In this document: positions 50,795-61,167 of the stretch, piece by piece
Layout: every line of letters begins with the position of its first letter
Numbering within the stretch: the stretch's first letter is position 1
Source of the DNA: Candida dubliniensis CD36
Taxonomy: Eukaryota; Ascomycota; Pichiomycetes; Serinales; Debaryomycetaceae
Assembly (NCBI RefSeq): GCF_000026945.1
Contig: NC_012864.1
Coordinates: forward strand, 1,116,001 to 1,180,000
Length of the DNA stretch: 64,000 bases
Direction of reading: 5' to 3'
Made by a program: the position numbers and the translations under genes
The notes under the pieces: generated by a model
What the model was told of the DNA's origin: nothing
Databases searched by the model: none
The model's input: the letters and a program-made list of their open reading frames with translations, nothing else

Positions 50795-52798
50795 ATGTCT
50801 CTTGACTCTATTTCGTCGCTGGGGAACCAGGAACTATCTACACCTACTCCACCAACGTCATTATCATCTACAAACTCAAATAACAACAACAATGTGAGTT
50901 CTGGCCAAAAGAGAATAAGAGCCACTGGAGAAGCCTTGGAGTTTTTGATATCTGAATTTGAGAGAAATCCAAATCCTAGTCCTGAACGTCGTAAATTTAT
51001 AAGTGACAAAGCTCAAATGAATGAAAAAGCCGTTCGAATTTGGTTTCAAAATAGAAGGGCCAAACAAAGAAAGTTTGAACGACAAATGCTAAAAAAAGAA
51101 AGAGATTCACCTGGTAATTATGCTGGCATATATAATACGTATACACCAAATACTACTGGAGTTGCTTCAACAAATATGACCAATGTCAATACCAATGGCA
51201 CTGGTACAACAACTGATTTTAATAACAAGCTCAACAACATATCGAGTATACCAGTTGAAGTGAATGAAAAATACTGTTTTATTGATTGTCGTTCATTATC
51301 AGTAGGATCATGGCAGAGAATCAAAACTGGGTTCCATGAAAGCAATTTACTTTCAAACAACTTGGTCAATTTGGCACCAGTCACTTTGAATCAAGTCATG
51401 GCCAATGTTGATTTATTGATTATACTACTGAAGAAGAATTTGGAATTGAATTACTTTTTCCTGGCAATAAGTAATAATTCGAGGATTTTATTTCGTATAT
51501 TTTATCCATTGAATGCCGTTGTGAAATGCTCTTTGTTTGACAATAATTATTATCAAAATAACAATAATAATAATAATAACGGTAACACCAGTTCTGATGA
51601 TAATAGTATCAGTGAAATTAGATTAAATCTATGCCAAAAACCAAAGTTTTCTGTGTATTTTTTCAACGGATCTAACACTAATAATCAATGGTCTATTTGT
51701 GACGATTTTAGTGAAGGCCAACAAGTGAGTCGTGCTTTTGCTGCCAACGAGAACAATCTACCGTCGAATGAACCCCAGCAATCATTATCAAGTACTGTCC
51801 CACATGTACTAGTAGGTAACACTTCGTCATTACAATATTTAAGTCAATTCATATTGCAACACCAACAACGACAAAAGCAACAGTCTCAAAACCAATTTGA
51901 ATTTAATTCACAATCATTTGATACTATTCCAACCAGTGCTATCAATAATAGTTTTAACGTTAATAAAACTATCAGTGCATCTGGCATGCAAGGATTTGTT
52001 CCCGGTGATTTCCAAGAATTGCCAGCCATTTATGAATCGATTTCAAACAATAATCAACCTACAACAACTGATTCAAAAGATAGCAACAAGCATACACCAT
52101 CATCAACTACATTTACTCCTCAAAATCTGAATGGTAATAACCACTCAAATGCCAATGCTACCTATACTAACTTTTACAACGAATCTCCATTTTCAATAGC
52201 GTCAACTGCCACCACCATCAACAACAACAACAATAAAAACCGTTCAAATAGTCAAAGCCATAATCCTATTTTCAGTGATCAATTGTTTTATGAATCGTCA
52301 GAATCTGCATCTACAAATTCACCACAATTTTCTATCAAGAAATTGAACAGTGAGACCAAATTATACATTAATGGAAATGTATCTAGCAACAGCAGTACTA
52401 ATGGTCCACCACTTGATGACGATAATAATTTGTTTGATGGAGTCACAAGGTTTACTACAACTGAAACATCACCAGATGATGATATTTTGGGGATGTTTAC
52501 AGATCAAACACAAGAACCATCTACTTTTGAAATGGCCAATGGTGGTACCCTGAATGGATCAAGTTATACTCATATTAAAAATGGAAGTCTAACTAAAAGT
52601 GACAAGACATTCACTGGATTCAATGAAACTAACAACAACAACAACAATGGTATTAGTTTCGTTGACGAGTTTCATGTGGGAAATGAGTTTGGAGATTTTG
52701 ATTTTGATCATCATTATTCTCAAGATCACCAACAACACCAACAAAATGATAACAATGGCAATACTAATTTAGACAGTTTTATTGATTTTGAAAATTAA
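50795..52798 (+). CDS. GRF10: Homeodomain transcription factor Grf10 (Pho2-like)
   Basis: A 667-residue regulator with one homeodomain near residues 39-97 and the recognition helix VRIWFQNRRAKQRKFER. The rest is Asn/Ser/Gln-rich with many short homopolymers. Conserved patches lie near 150-205 (KYCFIDCRSLSVGSWQRI) and 205-235, and an acidic Phe/Asp-rich end (FGDFDFDHH) may activate. The Saccharomyces homologue Pho2 partners Bas1 and Pho4 in purine and phosphate control; Candida Grf10 is known in adenine metabolism and morphogenesis. The ATG at 50795 is the first. It adjoins MSS2 as PHO2 does in S. cerevisiae. Confidence 0.92.
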   Translation: MSLDSISSLGNQELSTPTPPTSLSSTNSNNNNNVSSGQKRIRATGEALEFLISEFERNPNPSPERRKFISDKAQMNEKAVRIWFQNRRAKQRKFERQMLKKERDSPGNYAGIYNTYTPNTTGVASTNMTNVNTNGTGTTTDFNNKLNNISSIPVEVNEKYCFIDCRSLSVGSWQRIKTGFHESNLLSNNLVNLAPVTLNQVMANVDLLIILLKKNLELNYFFLAISNNSRILFRIFYPLNAVVKCSLFDNNYYQNNNNNNNNGNTSSDDNSISEIRLNLCQKPKFSVYFFNGSNTNNQWSICDDFSEGQQVSRAFAANENNLPSNEPQQSLSSTVPHVLVGNTSSLQYLSQFILQHQQRQKQQSQNQFEFNSQSFDTIPTSAINNSFNVNKTISASGMQGFVPGDFQELPAIYESISNNNQPTTTDSKDSNKHTPSSTTFTPQNLNGNNHSNANATYTNFYNESPFSIASTATTINNNNNKNRSNSQSHNPIFSDQLFYESSESASTNSPQFSIKKLNSETKLYINGNVSSNSSTNGPPLDDDNNLFDGVTRFTTTETSPDDDILGMFTDQTQEPSTFEMANGGTLNGSSYTHIKNGSLTKSDKTFTGFNETNNNNNNGISFVDEFHVGNEFGDFDFDHHYSQDHQQHQQNDNNGNTNLDSFIDFEN

Positions 52799-53274
52799 GA
52801 TGTTCCAACCAAGATAGTAGTCGCTGATAATCATTTCTTTTCCGTTACAATTCATTTTTAATTTTTTTTTGTGCTATTTCTTTGATACACATTCACAACA
52901 ATCGTCATTTATAATATAGTAATTTAGTTAATCCCTTTTTTTTTTTTTGTTTTTCAATTCATTTATCCATTCTTAATTAGTTAAAACAAAAAAATGTAAT
53001 AATAAAATGAACCCTCTCCAGAAAAGAACATCAAGAAGAAGAGTTTTCATGTATTAGTTTGTACTTGTAATTTTTGTTTTATGTATTTATACTTATAAAT
53101 TGTATATTTGTGTCATTGAATAGAGTGTCCTAGTGTTATTTGGCTTAGAAATTGTAATGTCCTCTTTTTTTTAAGATTGGATAAAGGACTGGTTGGAAAA
53201 AAAACGACAGCCCAAAAAAAAAAAAAAAAAAAAAAAAAACAGCCATCCACCACACATCAGATTCCCCTAACATC
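52799..53274. promoter_or_regulatory. GRF10 3' flank and MSS2 promoter
   Basis: 476 bp. T runs near 52861-52869 and 52938-52949 follow GRF10. A run of 26 A at 53214-53239 ends 35 bp before the MSS2 ATG and could act as a nucleosome-excluding promoter element. No gene seen. Confidence 0.45.
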
Positions 53275-54537
53275 ATGTTGCGCCAGTTTCTTCGGAATGC
53301 TAGCTCTAATCCAACCAAAGTAACTGCTTCAATTACATCGACTTTGCTGCCATCAACCAACAATAGCCATGTAAATACCTCAAAAACACAACGACCAGAA
53401 TTATTAACCATACTACCGTCGAAAAGAATTCTTAATAGAATATTATTTGATATTGACTCCCAATTAACATATAAACAAATGATGCCAATTTTGAATCATA
53501 TATATAATAATTTATCAACACCAGAATCTATTAATTTAACTCAACTCAAAATTCAATCGTCGTCTTATGATTTAATGAAATTTAAAAAATTATTACAAGA
53601 AATTAGAAAAGTGACGAATTCAATCAATGTTCATTTATTAGATTTAGAGAATGAATTAATTGAACAACTGGCTGAATTGGGGAATAATGATGCTATAAGT
53701 ATTCTTGCCTTTGAAACCATAAGGAAGCGACAAATATTGAAAGAAATTGTCGATGAAGAAGATTATAAACATGCTAATGAATTAATTAAACAATTGATTG
53801 ATATTAATCATCCTTTAGTATTTAAAATGGCAGGAGATCTATCATGGGAATTAAATCAACCAAATCAAGCCATTGAATATTGGCAAAATTATATCGATCT
53901 TGTAAATAAAGATAAACGTGGCGGTGGTGGTGATGATTATGATGATCATTTATGTCAAATATATTATAATATGGGATATTATTATTTCACTTATTTGAAA
54001 CATCCAAAATTATCATTAGCAAAATTGAATTTTCAAAAATGTATAAATCATGGCTCTAGTAATGTTAGTGGAAGCAGCACTGGAAGTAATTCGAATGAAT
54101 TCATTGTCAAATCACATTTCTATTTAGGACAATTATATGTTAATAATAACCCTAAATTAAGTAAATATCATTGGGAAATTGCTTCAAGTTCTGGATTAAA
54201 AGATTCTATTATAAATTTGGGGTTTTTAGAAATGAATTGTTTCCAAAATTATCATTTAGCGATTGAATGGTTTAAATTAGGCATGGAATTGAATCCTAGT
54301 GAAGTTCAATGTTTAATTGGATTATTTGATGCATATATCGCTTTACAAAATTGGAAACTGGCAAATATTTATTTGAGTAAATTAAATAAATTATTTGAAA
54401 CAATAGCAGAAAAGAAAAAGACATCTGAATTACCTGAGAACATCAAATCTTCAATTATCTATAATGAATCTATGCTAAAGACATTTCATCAAACTAGATT
54501 AAATGATATAAAGTTAGTTACTAGCAAAATCGTGTAA
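53275..54537 (+). CDS. MSS2: Mss2-type mitochondrial TPR protein (Cox2 export)
   Basis: A 420-residue protein with a basic, acid-free N-terminus (MLRQFLRNASSNPTKV) typical of mitochondrial import, then helical TPR/SEL1-like repeats (about 180-380), including MAGDLSWELNQPNQAIEYWQ, YYNMGYYYFTYL and FYLGQLYVNN. S. cerevisiae Mss2 is a matrix-side inner-membrane protein needed to export the Cox2 C-terminus. Sequence resemblance alone is moderate; adjacency to the PHO2 homologue, as in S. cerevisiae (YDL107W next to YDL106C), is the stronger support. A Gly/Ser/Asn insert near 262-275 breaks one repeat. Confidence 0.72.
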   Translation: MLRQFLRNASSNPTKVTASITSTLLPSTNNSHVNTSKTQRPELLTILPSKRILNRILFDIDSQLTYKQMMPILNHIYNNLSTPESINLTQLKIQSSSYDLMKFKKLLQEIRKVTNSINVHLLDLENELIEQLAELGNNDAISILAFETIRKRQILKEIVDEEDYKHANELIKQLIDINHPLVFKMAGDLSWELNQPNQAIEYWQNYIDLVNKDKRGGGGDDYDDHLCQIYYNMGYYYFTYLKHPKLSLAKLNFQKCINHGSSNVSGSSTGSNSNEFIVKSHFYLGQLYVNNNPKLSKYHWEIASSSGLKDSIINLGFLEMNCFQNYHLAIEWFKLGMELNPSEVQCLIGLFDAYIALQNWKLANIYLSKLNKLFETIAEKKKTSELPENIKSSIIYNESMLKTFHQTRLNDIKLVTSKIV

Positions 54538-54631
54538 ATAATATATATACCAGAATCGTATACGCTTGTAAAATATTATACAACAATATATTAGTCAATT
54601 GAATTTGATAACTAGATCAATAAGATTTGCA

Positions 54632-56289
54632 TCAAGTTTTGAAACTGATATGTGATTCATGCTGTTCTTTCAATGTAATTGGTTGAGTGTTGGATCTTAT
54701 CATTAGTCTTTTCGTACCATTGATCATCGATGAAGGTTGAGATGAAGATGAAAAGCAACTTGATTCTTCCACCATTTGACTTTCTTCAGCACCTTCACTA
54801 TGATCAAGACTATCTTGTTCTTTTTCATTAAACCAAAAATGATTTAACGTCTGTTCAACATTAAATCTTTCATTTGGGTCCACAATTAATAAATTACTTA
54901 TCAAATCTAAAACAACATCACTTATTTCATCCCAATAAGGAGAATAAAATGCATATTGACCAGTCAAAATTTGTTCCTTCATATTTGGTGGACCTAATTC
55001 ATCACTAAACGGCGGGAATCCACAAAGACATACGTATAACAACACCCCCAGTGACCAAAGATCTACTTTTGTACTATATTTTCGACAATTGGGTTTAAGA
55101 ATCTCAGGGGCAACATAAGCAGGTGTTCCACATAAAGTGTTGGTAAATTTCAATTCACCAATAAACTTGGCTAATCCAAAATCAGCAATTTTGACTTTGA
55201 TATCAAATTCATCTTTATCCCATGGTCCCATTGACTTTTGGTGTGGTGATGTCTTTGGAGTTATATCCAATAAAATATTTTCTGGTTTAATATCACGATG
55301 AATGATATCATGATCATGTAAATATTTCAAACCAGACAAGATTTGTCGGAAAATTGCTTTAGTTTCATCAATCCGTAATTTTGATTTGTTAATTATTCGT
55401 TGAAATAATTCTCCACTATTCATTTTCTCCAACACCAAATAAGTGTTGACAGAATAATTGTTGATTGGTTCAACATAATGATTTATGAATTTAACTATAT
55501 TTGGGTGATCAATTGACAATAATAAATTCATTTCCTGTTGCAATTTGAGCTCTTCTTGTTGTTGCTGTGCCGAATTGGCTTTATTTACTAAACCTGATTT
55601 ATTAGGATGGAAAATTTTAACAGCAACTGCTTGTCCCGTTTTTTTGTCTTTAGCCTCTTTCACTACAGCATAATGACCAGACCCCAATTGTTTACCAAGA
55701 ATGTAATCGTCGAAAAATGAAGCATACTTCTTCTTTTTCTTTGCCTGTACACTCTCGTCGCCATCTTCCTCAGCATCCTCATCGCTAATAATATATCGGA
55801 AAATATATGACCCTCCAGTTTTGGCAAATGCAATTTTATCTCCTGTCTTCAAAATCACGCTTGTTCTCTTGTTCATAATTTCATCATTTATTTTTATCCC
55901 ATTTGAACTTAAATCTGTAAGACTCAAATATTCATTACGCGTATTAATATGCTTATTTGTGGTTTGAATGATGTTTAATTGACAATGCTTGGAAGAAACA
56001 TCAATTCCTTGGATTCTAATATCACATGAACTACTGCGGCCAATAATCACCACAGGCTTTTTAGGAATATCTAGATTAGTTCCCTTTTCATTGACATTAT
56101 ATAGTCGTCCAATTAATTTTGTCATTGAATTTTCAAGTACTGGCTTATCTTGGGTTTTCAGACCACATTGTTGTTCTTGTTCTAATTCATCCAATTTCTA
56201 ATAAATCCAAAAAAATGTTAGTAAGCAAAGTGTTATAAAAACTATGAATGTTGTATCAAATTACTTACCCTTTTCCTAATCAATGACAT
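54632..56289 (-). CDS. DUN1: DNA-damage checkpoint kinase Dun1, two exons
   Basis: FHA-domain Ser/Thr kinase acting below Rad53 in the checkpoint that raises dNTP supply. The long frame has no proper start (TTG at 56194), but a spliced ATG exists: exon 1 is 56289-56269 (MSLIRKR), the intron is 56268-56198, and exon 2 runs 56197-54632, in frame, giving 528 residues. The intron has GTAAGT, TACTAAC (56223-56217) and a final TAG. The FHA domain includes VIIGRSSSCDIRIQG and SSKHCQL (about 55-85). The kinase has GKQLGSGHYAVVKEA, IIHRDIKPENILL and ADFGLAK. The gene is convergent with MSS2. Confidence 0.92.
56198..56268 (-). other. DUN1 intron (71 nt)
   Basis: On the minus strand it starts GTAAGT (56268-56263), has the exact yeast branch site TACTAAC with its branch A at 56218, and ends TTATTAG at 56198, 20 nt after the branch A. 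Removing it joins AGG to AAA in frame. All three splice signals are consensus. Confidence 0.9.
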
Positions 56290-56882
56290 GGTGGGAACTT
56301 AACAAAGAGACGTGTTTCTTCTGTTTGGTATGAAAATAAACTCAATCCTGTTCGTGATAGATATTTATAATGAACAGCAAGTTTCGGAAATCTGGATAGT
56401 TGTTAACTAATAGCGTCGTCCTTCCAATTGTAATTGTGAGTGAAAGGGTTCGTTGTCTTTTGGGAAAGAAAGAATTTTTTTTTTTTTTTTGTCGGTTTTA
56501 TTATTATGATTACTTTATAAGTTGAAAATGAAAACAATAATAATAACAACAGTGAATTCTCTTCAGATGACACGCCGCGCGTATTTCCCAAATTGGAGAC
56601 ATATCATCTGATAGTATTCTATCAAATCAACCAATAACTCTAATCCATAAAAAAGCAGCAACTCATTAACCTTGATCAGTGTTGAAGTAAACTTATATTT
56701 GTTCATCCAGTTTTTGTATACGATGCATTCATATTGTCAAGCTAAGACTGCATGGTCTTGCATATGCTTACTACTACGAGTAACAGGGTAAGAGGGAACT
56801 GAAAACAGCAATTAAATACCAGACTTATCACCCCACCTGATATGGATCTACCAATATATTCAACTCAATCATGTACATTACA
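56290..56882. promoter_or_regulatory. DUN1 promoter and TIP20 3' flank
   Basis: 593 bp. A GC-rich patch at about 56573-56581 contains GCGCGT, one base off the MCB/E2F-like ACGCGT, plausible for a replication-linked gene. A T run lies at about 56476-56491. No further gene seen. Confidence 0.4.
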
Positions 56883-59243
56883 TCAATACACCACTCTACT
56901 TAATAAATTTTGTATATCATAATTGGTTAATTCCTTAAGCTCGTGTTGATATTTCAACCTCAATTTTGTAACAAACTCATTAAGTTTGGCACTATTGTGG
57001 TCCAACTTTTCTTGATTAAAATTTGTTATCACGTCATGATCAACTGAATCTAGCAAATCAATCGCTTGTACAATCTTGACATAATCAGAATTGGTGTCAT
57101 TGGAATACTCAAATGCATCACTATAAGTATCCAGCGTGTTCAAGTTCAACGAATACTGCAAAAATTTAACAATGTATCCAAAATCGACAAGCAATTGATT
57201 AATTCCATTTCGGTCGAATTCGTTATTTGTCAAAACATATTCAAATAATATCTGACATAATGTTGAAACTGTATTGTCGCTAATTATAAAGTAATCCAAT
57301 TGCGATACACTTCTGGATATAATATCCAAATACTGTGGTAACAAACTGATCAAAGGTGTTAAATAAACCGATGGTTCAAGTTCACTATTCTTGTCGGGCG
57401 ACTGTGTAGCAGTAGCACTTGGTGAATCCCATTCACTCAAATTGACATATTTCTTCAACAATTGTTTTATCTCACTTTTAAAAAGTTCATCGTAACTCTT
57501 GAGAATTTTATTAACCAAATCATCATATTGCTTCAACGCAGAATCAAATATGCTTCTATCTTCTGATAATTCTGAAGATAGCCCGGTATATGTGGACCAT
57601 AATTGAATGAATACCAATTGATTACTCCAATTCTCTAATTCATTGCTTATGTATTTGGTGGAACAAAAAATTTCGGTTAAAAAAGTGATACCATTTTTTA
57701 TGTGTTCATTGATCGTGTTATCATTGCCATTTTTGTTTTTATTGATACTTTCATCCACCATTGATCCCGGAATCATATTTAATGCATTTTTAAAACTATA
57801 CTTGTTATTGAACTCTTTATAATGTTTCTTGATAATATCATAATACTTGTCTATCAACCCCAATTGAATTCTTGACACAAATTGTAACTGGTACTTGACT
57901 ATATTTAATGTCTGGAAATGTGAATTCAAGTTGTTTATCAATTTCACTAATCCATACGCAGAATATGTTGGTTTCAAAATATGCAAGCTAATCTCCTTCT
58001 CATGGTTGAGACCTTGGTAATCGTGGTCAATTATGAATGCATCAGGAGCGTTAATAATCTCGTTGTTGAACCTTTTCAATGCCAATTTATTCTCAAACTC
58101 TAACCAGTTTTTAGCAGCATGATTCAGATCGTTCAATAAAATATCGCTCGTGATTCCTAGCCATTTATTTTCAGGAACATGTTCGAAATCAATTATGAAG
58201 GGATTGTATTTATATTTCGCCTTAATTCTTTGGTCGAAAGAAGACAATTCGAAAACTAAATGGGACAATATCCTACCATTCTTTTCAAGTGACACGGTGT
58301 TATCGTTATCGGCAACTCTCTCGTTAATTAAATCAATCATATTTTCAATTTTACTCCTCAATGGAATTAACAAACATGTTATCACTTCATAGGTACCGAT
58401 TCTATTCAACGCTTTGAACGTGTCGTCAACAATAATACACAACAACCCTAAATTATCATGTAAAAAAGTCTCAAGAAAATCTAGTGCCCATTCAGGTTTT
58501 GAAAGTTTATTTGTTTCCTTGTTCACACTGTTGAAATGATAATTGAATCTTGTAATAATTGGCTCCAATAATAGGTTTAACCCCCACCAAGTTTCGGGAT
58601 AAGAGGGGATCAGAACAATCGACTGTAAGCAGATTAGCTCGTTGAATTGTCGAGAAATTAATGTTAAGGCTTCGTTAGGAATACTTGTGTTGCTTAGCCA
58701 TTTGTTTGTTGTTAAAGTTTCCTGAAATTGTTTCATCAATTCATCTCTTTTAGTATTGAATTTATTGTTAAACTTTTCAAGCAAATTGTCTTTTTCATTT
58801 AAACTGTTGATCTCTTGATACATATTCTTCAATTCCGTTAAACTCAAATCCCGATCCAATCTTGTATCAATGGCTTGAAGTTTTCTCAATCTGTCAATTG
58901 TCAATGACACATTACTCCTAGTTTCCAAATGAGTTCTTAGCTCTAACAAAACTGGCAATTGTCCGTATTTTTCAAGTAATTCATCACATTCCTTTAAGTG
59001 ATCTTTTTCACCAATAATATCAAATTTGCTAACATCAGATGTTAGATTCTTAATTGCACTATCGAACTCTTCTTGATTGACTTTGGTAATTGAACCCGCA
59101 ACAGAACCTTTCTTACCAGCTGTTTTTGATTCTGCAATGTCATTAAGTTGCAATTGTAATTCATTTAATTCCTGTAATTTACTGGTTATATTGCATAAAT
59201 CGTCCAACGTATTAAAGTTGAAATTTATGTAGTTGTCATCCAT
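56883..59243 (-). CDS. TIP20: Dsl1-complex tether Tip20 (RINT1 family)
   Basis: A 786-residue alpha-helical subunit of the Dsl1 tethering complex, which captures Golgi-derived COPI vesicles at the ER. The N-terminal coiled coil (about 10-35) is the likely partner-binding segment. The RINT1/TIP20 hallmark PEWALDFLETFLHDN lies near 250-265, and the CATCHR-type helical rods continue to the end. The ATG at 59243 is clear. The gene is divergent from CCT3. Confidence 0.85.
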   Translation of the reverse strand: MDDNYINFNFNTLDDLCNITSKLQELNELQLQLNDIAESKTAGKKGSVAGSITKVNQEEFDSAIKNLTSDVSKFDIIGEKDHLKECDELLEKYGQLPVLLELRTHLETRSNVSLTIDRLRKLQAIDTRLDRDLSLTELKNMYQEINSLNEKDNLLEKFNNKFNTKRDELMKQFQETLTTNKWLSNTSIPNEALTLISRQFNELICLQSIVLIPSYPETWWGLNLLLEPIITRFNYHFNSVNKETNKLSKPEWALDFLETFLHDNLGLLCIIVDDTFKALNRIGTYEVITCLLIPLRSKIENMIDLINERVADNDNTVSLEKNGRILSHLVFELSSFDQRIKAKYKYNPFIIDFEHVPENKWLGITSDILLNDLNHAAKNWLEFENKLALKRFNNEIINAPDAFIIDHDYQGLNHEKEISLHILKPTYSAYGLVKLINNLNSHFQTLNIVKYQLQFVSRIQLGLIDKYYDIIKKHYKEFNNKYSFKNALNMIPGSMVDESINKNKNGNDNTINEHIKNGITFLTEIFCSTKYISNELENWSNQLVFIQLWSTYTGLSSELSEDRSIFDSALKQYDDLVNKILKSYDELFKSEIKQLLKKYVNLSEWDSPSATATQSPDKNSELEPSVYLTPLISLLPQYLDIISRSVSQLDYFIISDNTVSTLCQILFEYVLTNNEFDRNGINQLLVDFGYIVKFLQYSLNLNTLDTYSDAFEYSNDTNSDYVKIVQAIDLLDSVDHDVITNFNQEKLDHNSAKLNEFVTKLRLKYQHELKELTNYDIQNLLSRVVY

Positions 59244-59488
59244 TGCAATAGGACGTTAATGAATTTGGACAGCAAAGATCAGGAACAAAAAGTGTAAAAA
59301 AAATGGACCAAGACAACCAACCAATTTTTTTTTGACATACTTACACGCAACTTTAGTAAGAGACTAGCACGCGCGGAGCGGGCCTTCCACATAGTTTTTT
59401 GATGGAAACGAATCGAAGAAACAAAGAAAAATATTTTCATTGCAAAAAAATTTTCCTTAATACAACTTATACTATTCACGACAACCGT

Positions 59489-59502
59489 TTATATATATAT
59501 AT
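59489..59502 (+). promoter_or_regulatory. TATA-like element of CCT3
   Basis: An alternating TA tract beginning TTATATATAT lies about 25-40 bp before the CCT3 ATG in the 283-bp TIP20/CCT3 divergent spacer. Its closeness to the ATG makes a true TATA role uncertain. Confidence 0.35.
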
Positions 59503-59526
59503 CAATACATCTATCTGATTACCTTA

Positions 59527-61116
59527 ATGTCAATTCAAGCTCCTGTTGTATATTTAAACACGTCTACTCAAAGACAACAGGGAAGACAAGCACAAATTGC
59601 CAATATCACTGCGGCAAAGGCTGTTGCCGATATCATTCGTACCTGTTTGGGACCAAAGGCAATGCTCAAGATGTTATTAGATCCAATGGGTGGTATAGTG
59701 TTGACTAATGATGGTCATGCTATATTGAGAGAAATTGATGTGTCTCATCCTGCTGCCAAGTCAATGATTGAATTATCAAGAACTCAAGACGAAGAAGTTG
59801 GAGATGGTACCACCACCGTGATCATTTTGGCAGGAGAAATCTTGGCACAAACATTCCCATACATTGAGAAGAATATTCATCCTGTGATCATCATTAAGGC
59901 TTTAAAACAGGCATTGAAAGATGCTTTGGAAATCATACATGAGGTGTCAACTCCAGTTGATATCAAAAACGACGCTGCCATGTTGAAGTTGATTAAGGCT
60001 TCTATTGGAACCAAATATGTCAACAAATGGTCAACTAAAATGTGCGAATTATCATTAAAAGCTGTTAGAACAGTTATGGTTGAAAAAGGAGATTACAAGG
60101 AAATAGATGTGAAAAGATATGTTCGTATTGAAAAGATTCCTGGGGGTGAGGTTACTGATAGTGAAGTGTTAGATGGTATTTTATTAAACAAAGATGTTGT
60201 CCACCCTAAAATGAAAAGGGAAATAAAAAACCCACGTATTATATTATTGGATTGTCCATTAGAATATAAAAAAGGTGAATCCCAAACCAACATTGAAATC
60301 ACAAAAGAGGAAGATTGGAACAGAATATTACAAATCGAAGAAGAGCAAGTTAAATTGATGTGTGACCAAATCTTAGAGTTTAAACCAGATTTAGTTATTA
60401 CTGAAAAGGGGGTAAGCGATTTAGCTCAACATTATCTTTTGAAAGGAGGAGCTTCCGCTTTACGTAGAGTTAAAAAGTCAGACAATAATAGAATCGCCAG
60501 AGCTACTGGTGCCACCATTGTCAACCGAGTTGAAGATTTGAAGGAATCGGACATTGGTACAAAATGTGGGGAATTTAAAGTTGAATTAATCGGTGACGAA
60601 TATTTCACTTATTTGGTCAAATGTGAAAACCCACAAGCCTGTACTGTGATGTTACGAGGTGCTTCCAAAGATATTCTTAATGAAATTGAAAGAAACTTAC
60701 ATGATGCCATGGCTGTCACCAGAAACGTCATGTTTGAACCTTCTTTGTCTCCAGGTGGTGGTGCCACCGAGATGGCTTGTAGTGTCAGATTAGCTGAAAA
60801 GGCAAAGACCATTGAAGGAATTGAACAATACCCATACCAAGCCGTTGCAGATGCATTTGAAGTCATACCAAGAACTTTAATTCAAAACTGTGGGGGTAAT
60901 CCAATCAAAGTGTTATCCCAATTAAGAGCTAAGCAAGCTCAAGGTCAATATACATATGGTATTGATGGTGAAAACGGTAAGGTTGTTGACATGAAAGATT
61001 ATGGTATTTGGGAACCAGAAGTGATTAAACAACAATCAATTAAAACTGCAATTGAAAGTGCCTGTTTATTATTAAGAGTCGATGATATTGTTAGTGGAGT
61101 ACGTCAAAGTCAATAG
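59527..61116 (+). CDS. CCT3: Chaperonin TRiC/CCT gamma subunit
   Basis: A 529-residue subunit of the cytosolic chaperonin that folds actin and tubulin. It begins MSIQAPVVYLNTSTQRQQGR and has the group II ATP-site motifs GPKAMLKML (about 42-50), NDGHAIL (61-67) and GDGTTT (92-97). The gamma-specific pair of cysteines falls in the expected apical/intermediate region (CGEFKV, KCENPQACT). SLSPGGGATEM near 415 is the second half of the nucleotide site. It ends RVDDIVSGVRQSQ, matching yeast Cct3 in length and tail. Confidence 0.96.
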   Translation: MSIQAPVVYLNTSTQRQQGRQAQIANITAAKAVADIIRTCLGPKAMLKMLLDPMGGIVLTNDGHAILREIDVSHPAAKSMIELSRTQDEEVGDGTTTVIILAGEILAQTFPYIEKNIHPVIIIKALKQALKDALEIIHEVSTPVDIKNDAAMLKLIKASIGTKYVNKWSTKMCELSLKAVRTVMVEKGDYKEIDVKRYVRIEKIPGGEVTDSEVLDGILLNKDVVHPKMKREIKNPRIILLDCPLEYKKGESQTNIEITKEEDWNRILQIEEEQVKLMCDQILEFKPDLVITEKGVSDLAQHYLLKGGASALRRVKKSDNNRIARATGATIVNRVEDLKESDIGTKCGEFKVELIGDEYFTYLVKCENPQACTVMLRGASKDILNEIERNLHDAMAVTRNVMFEPSLSPGGGATEMACSVRLAEKAKTIEGIEQYPYQAVADAFEVIPRTLIQNCGGNPIKVLSQLRAKQAQGQYTYGIDGENGKVVDMKDYGIWEPEVIKQQSIKTAIESACLLLRVDDIVSGVRQSQ

Positions 61117-61167
61117 AGAGTGAGTAATACATAATATATTATACGTGTATATTGATCAGTAACCTTA

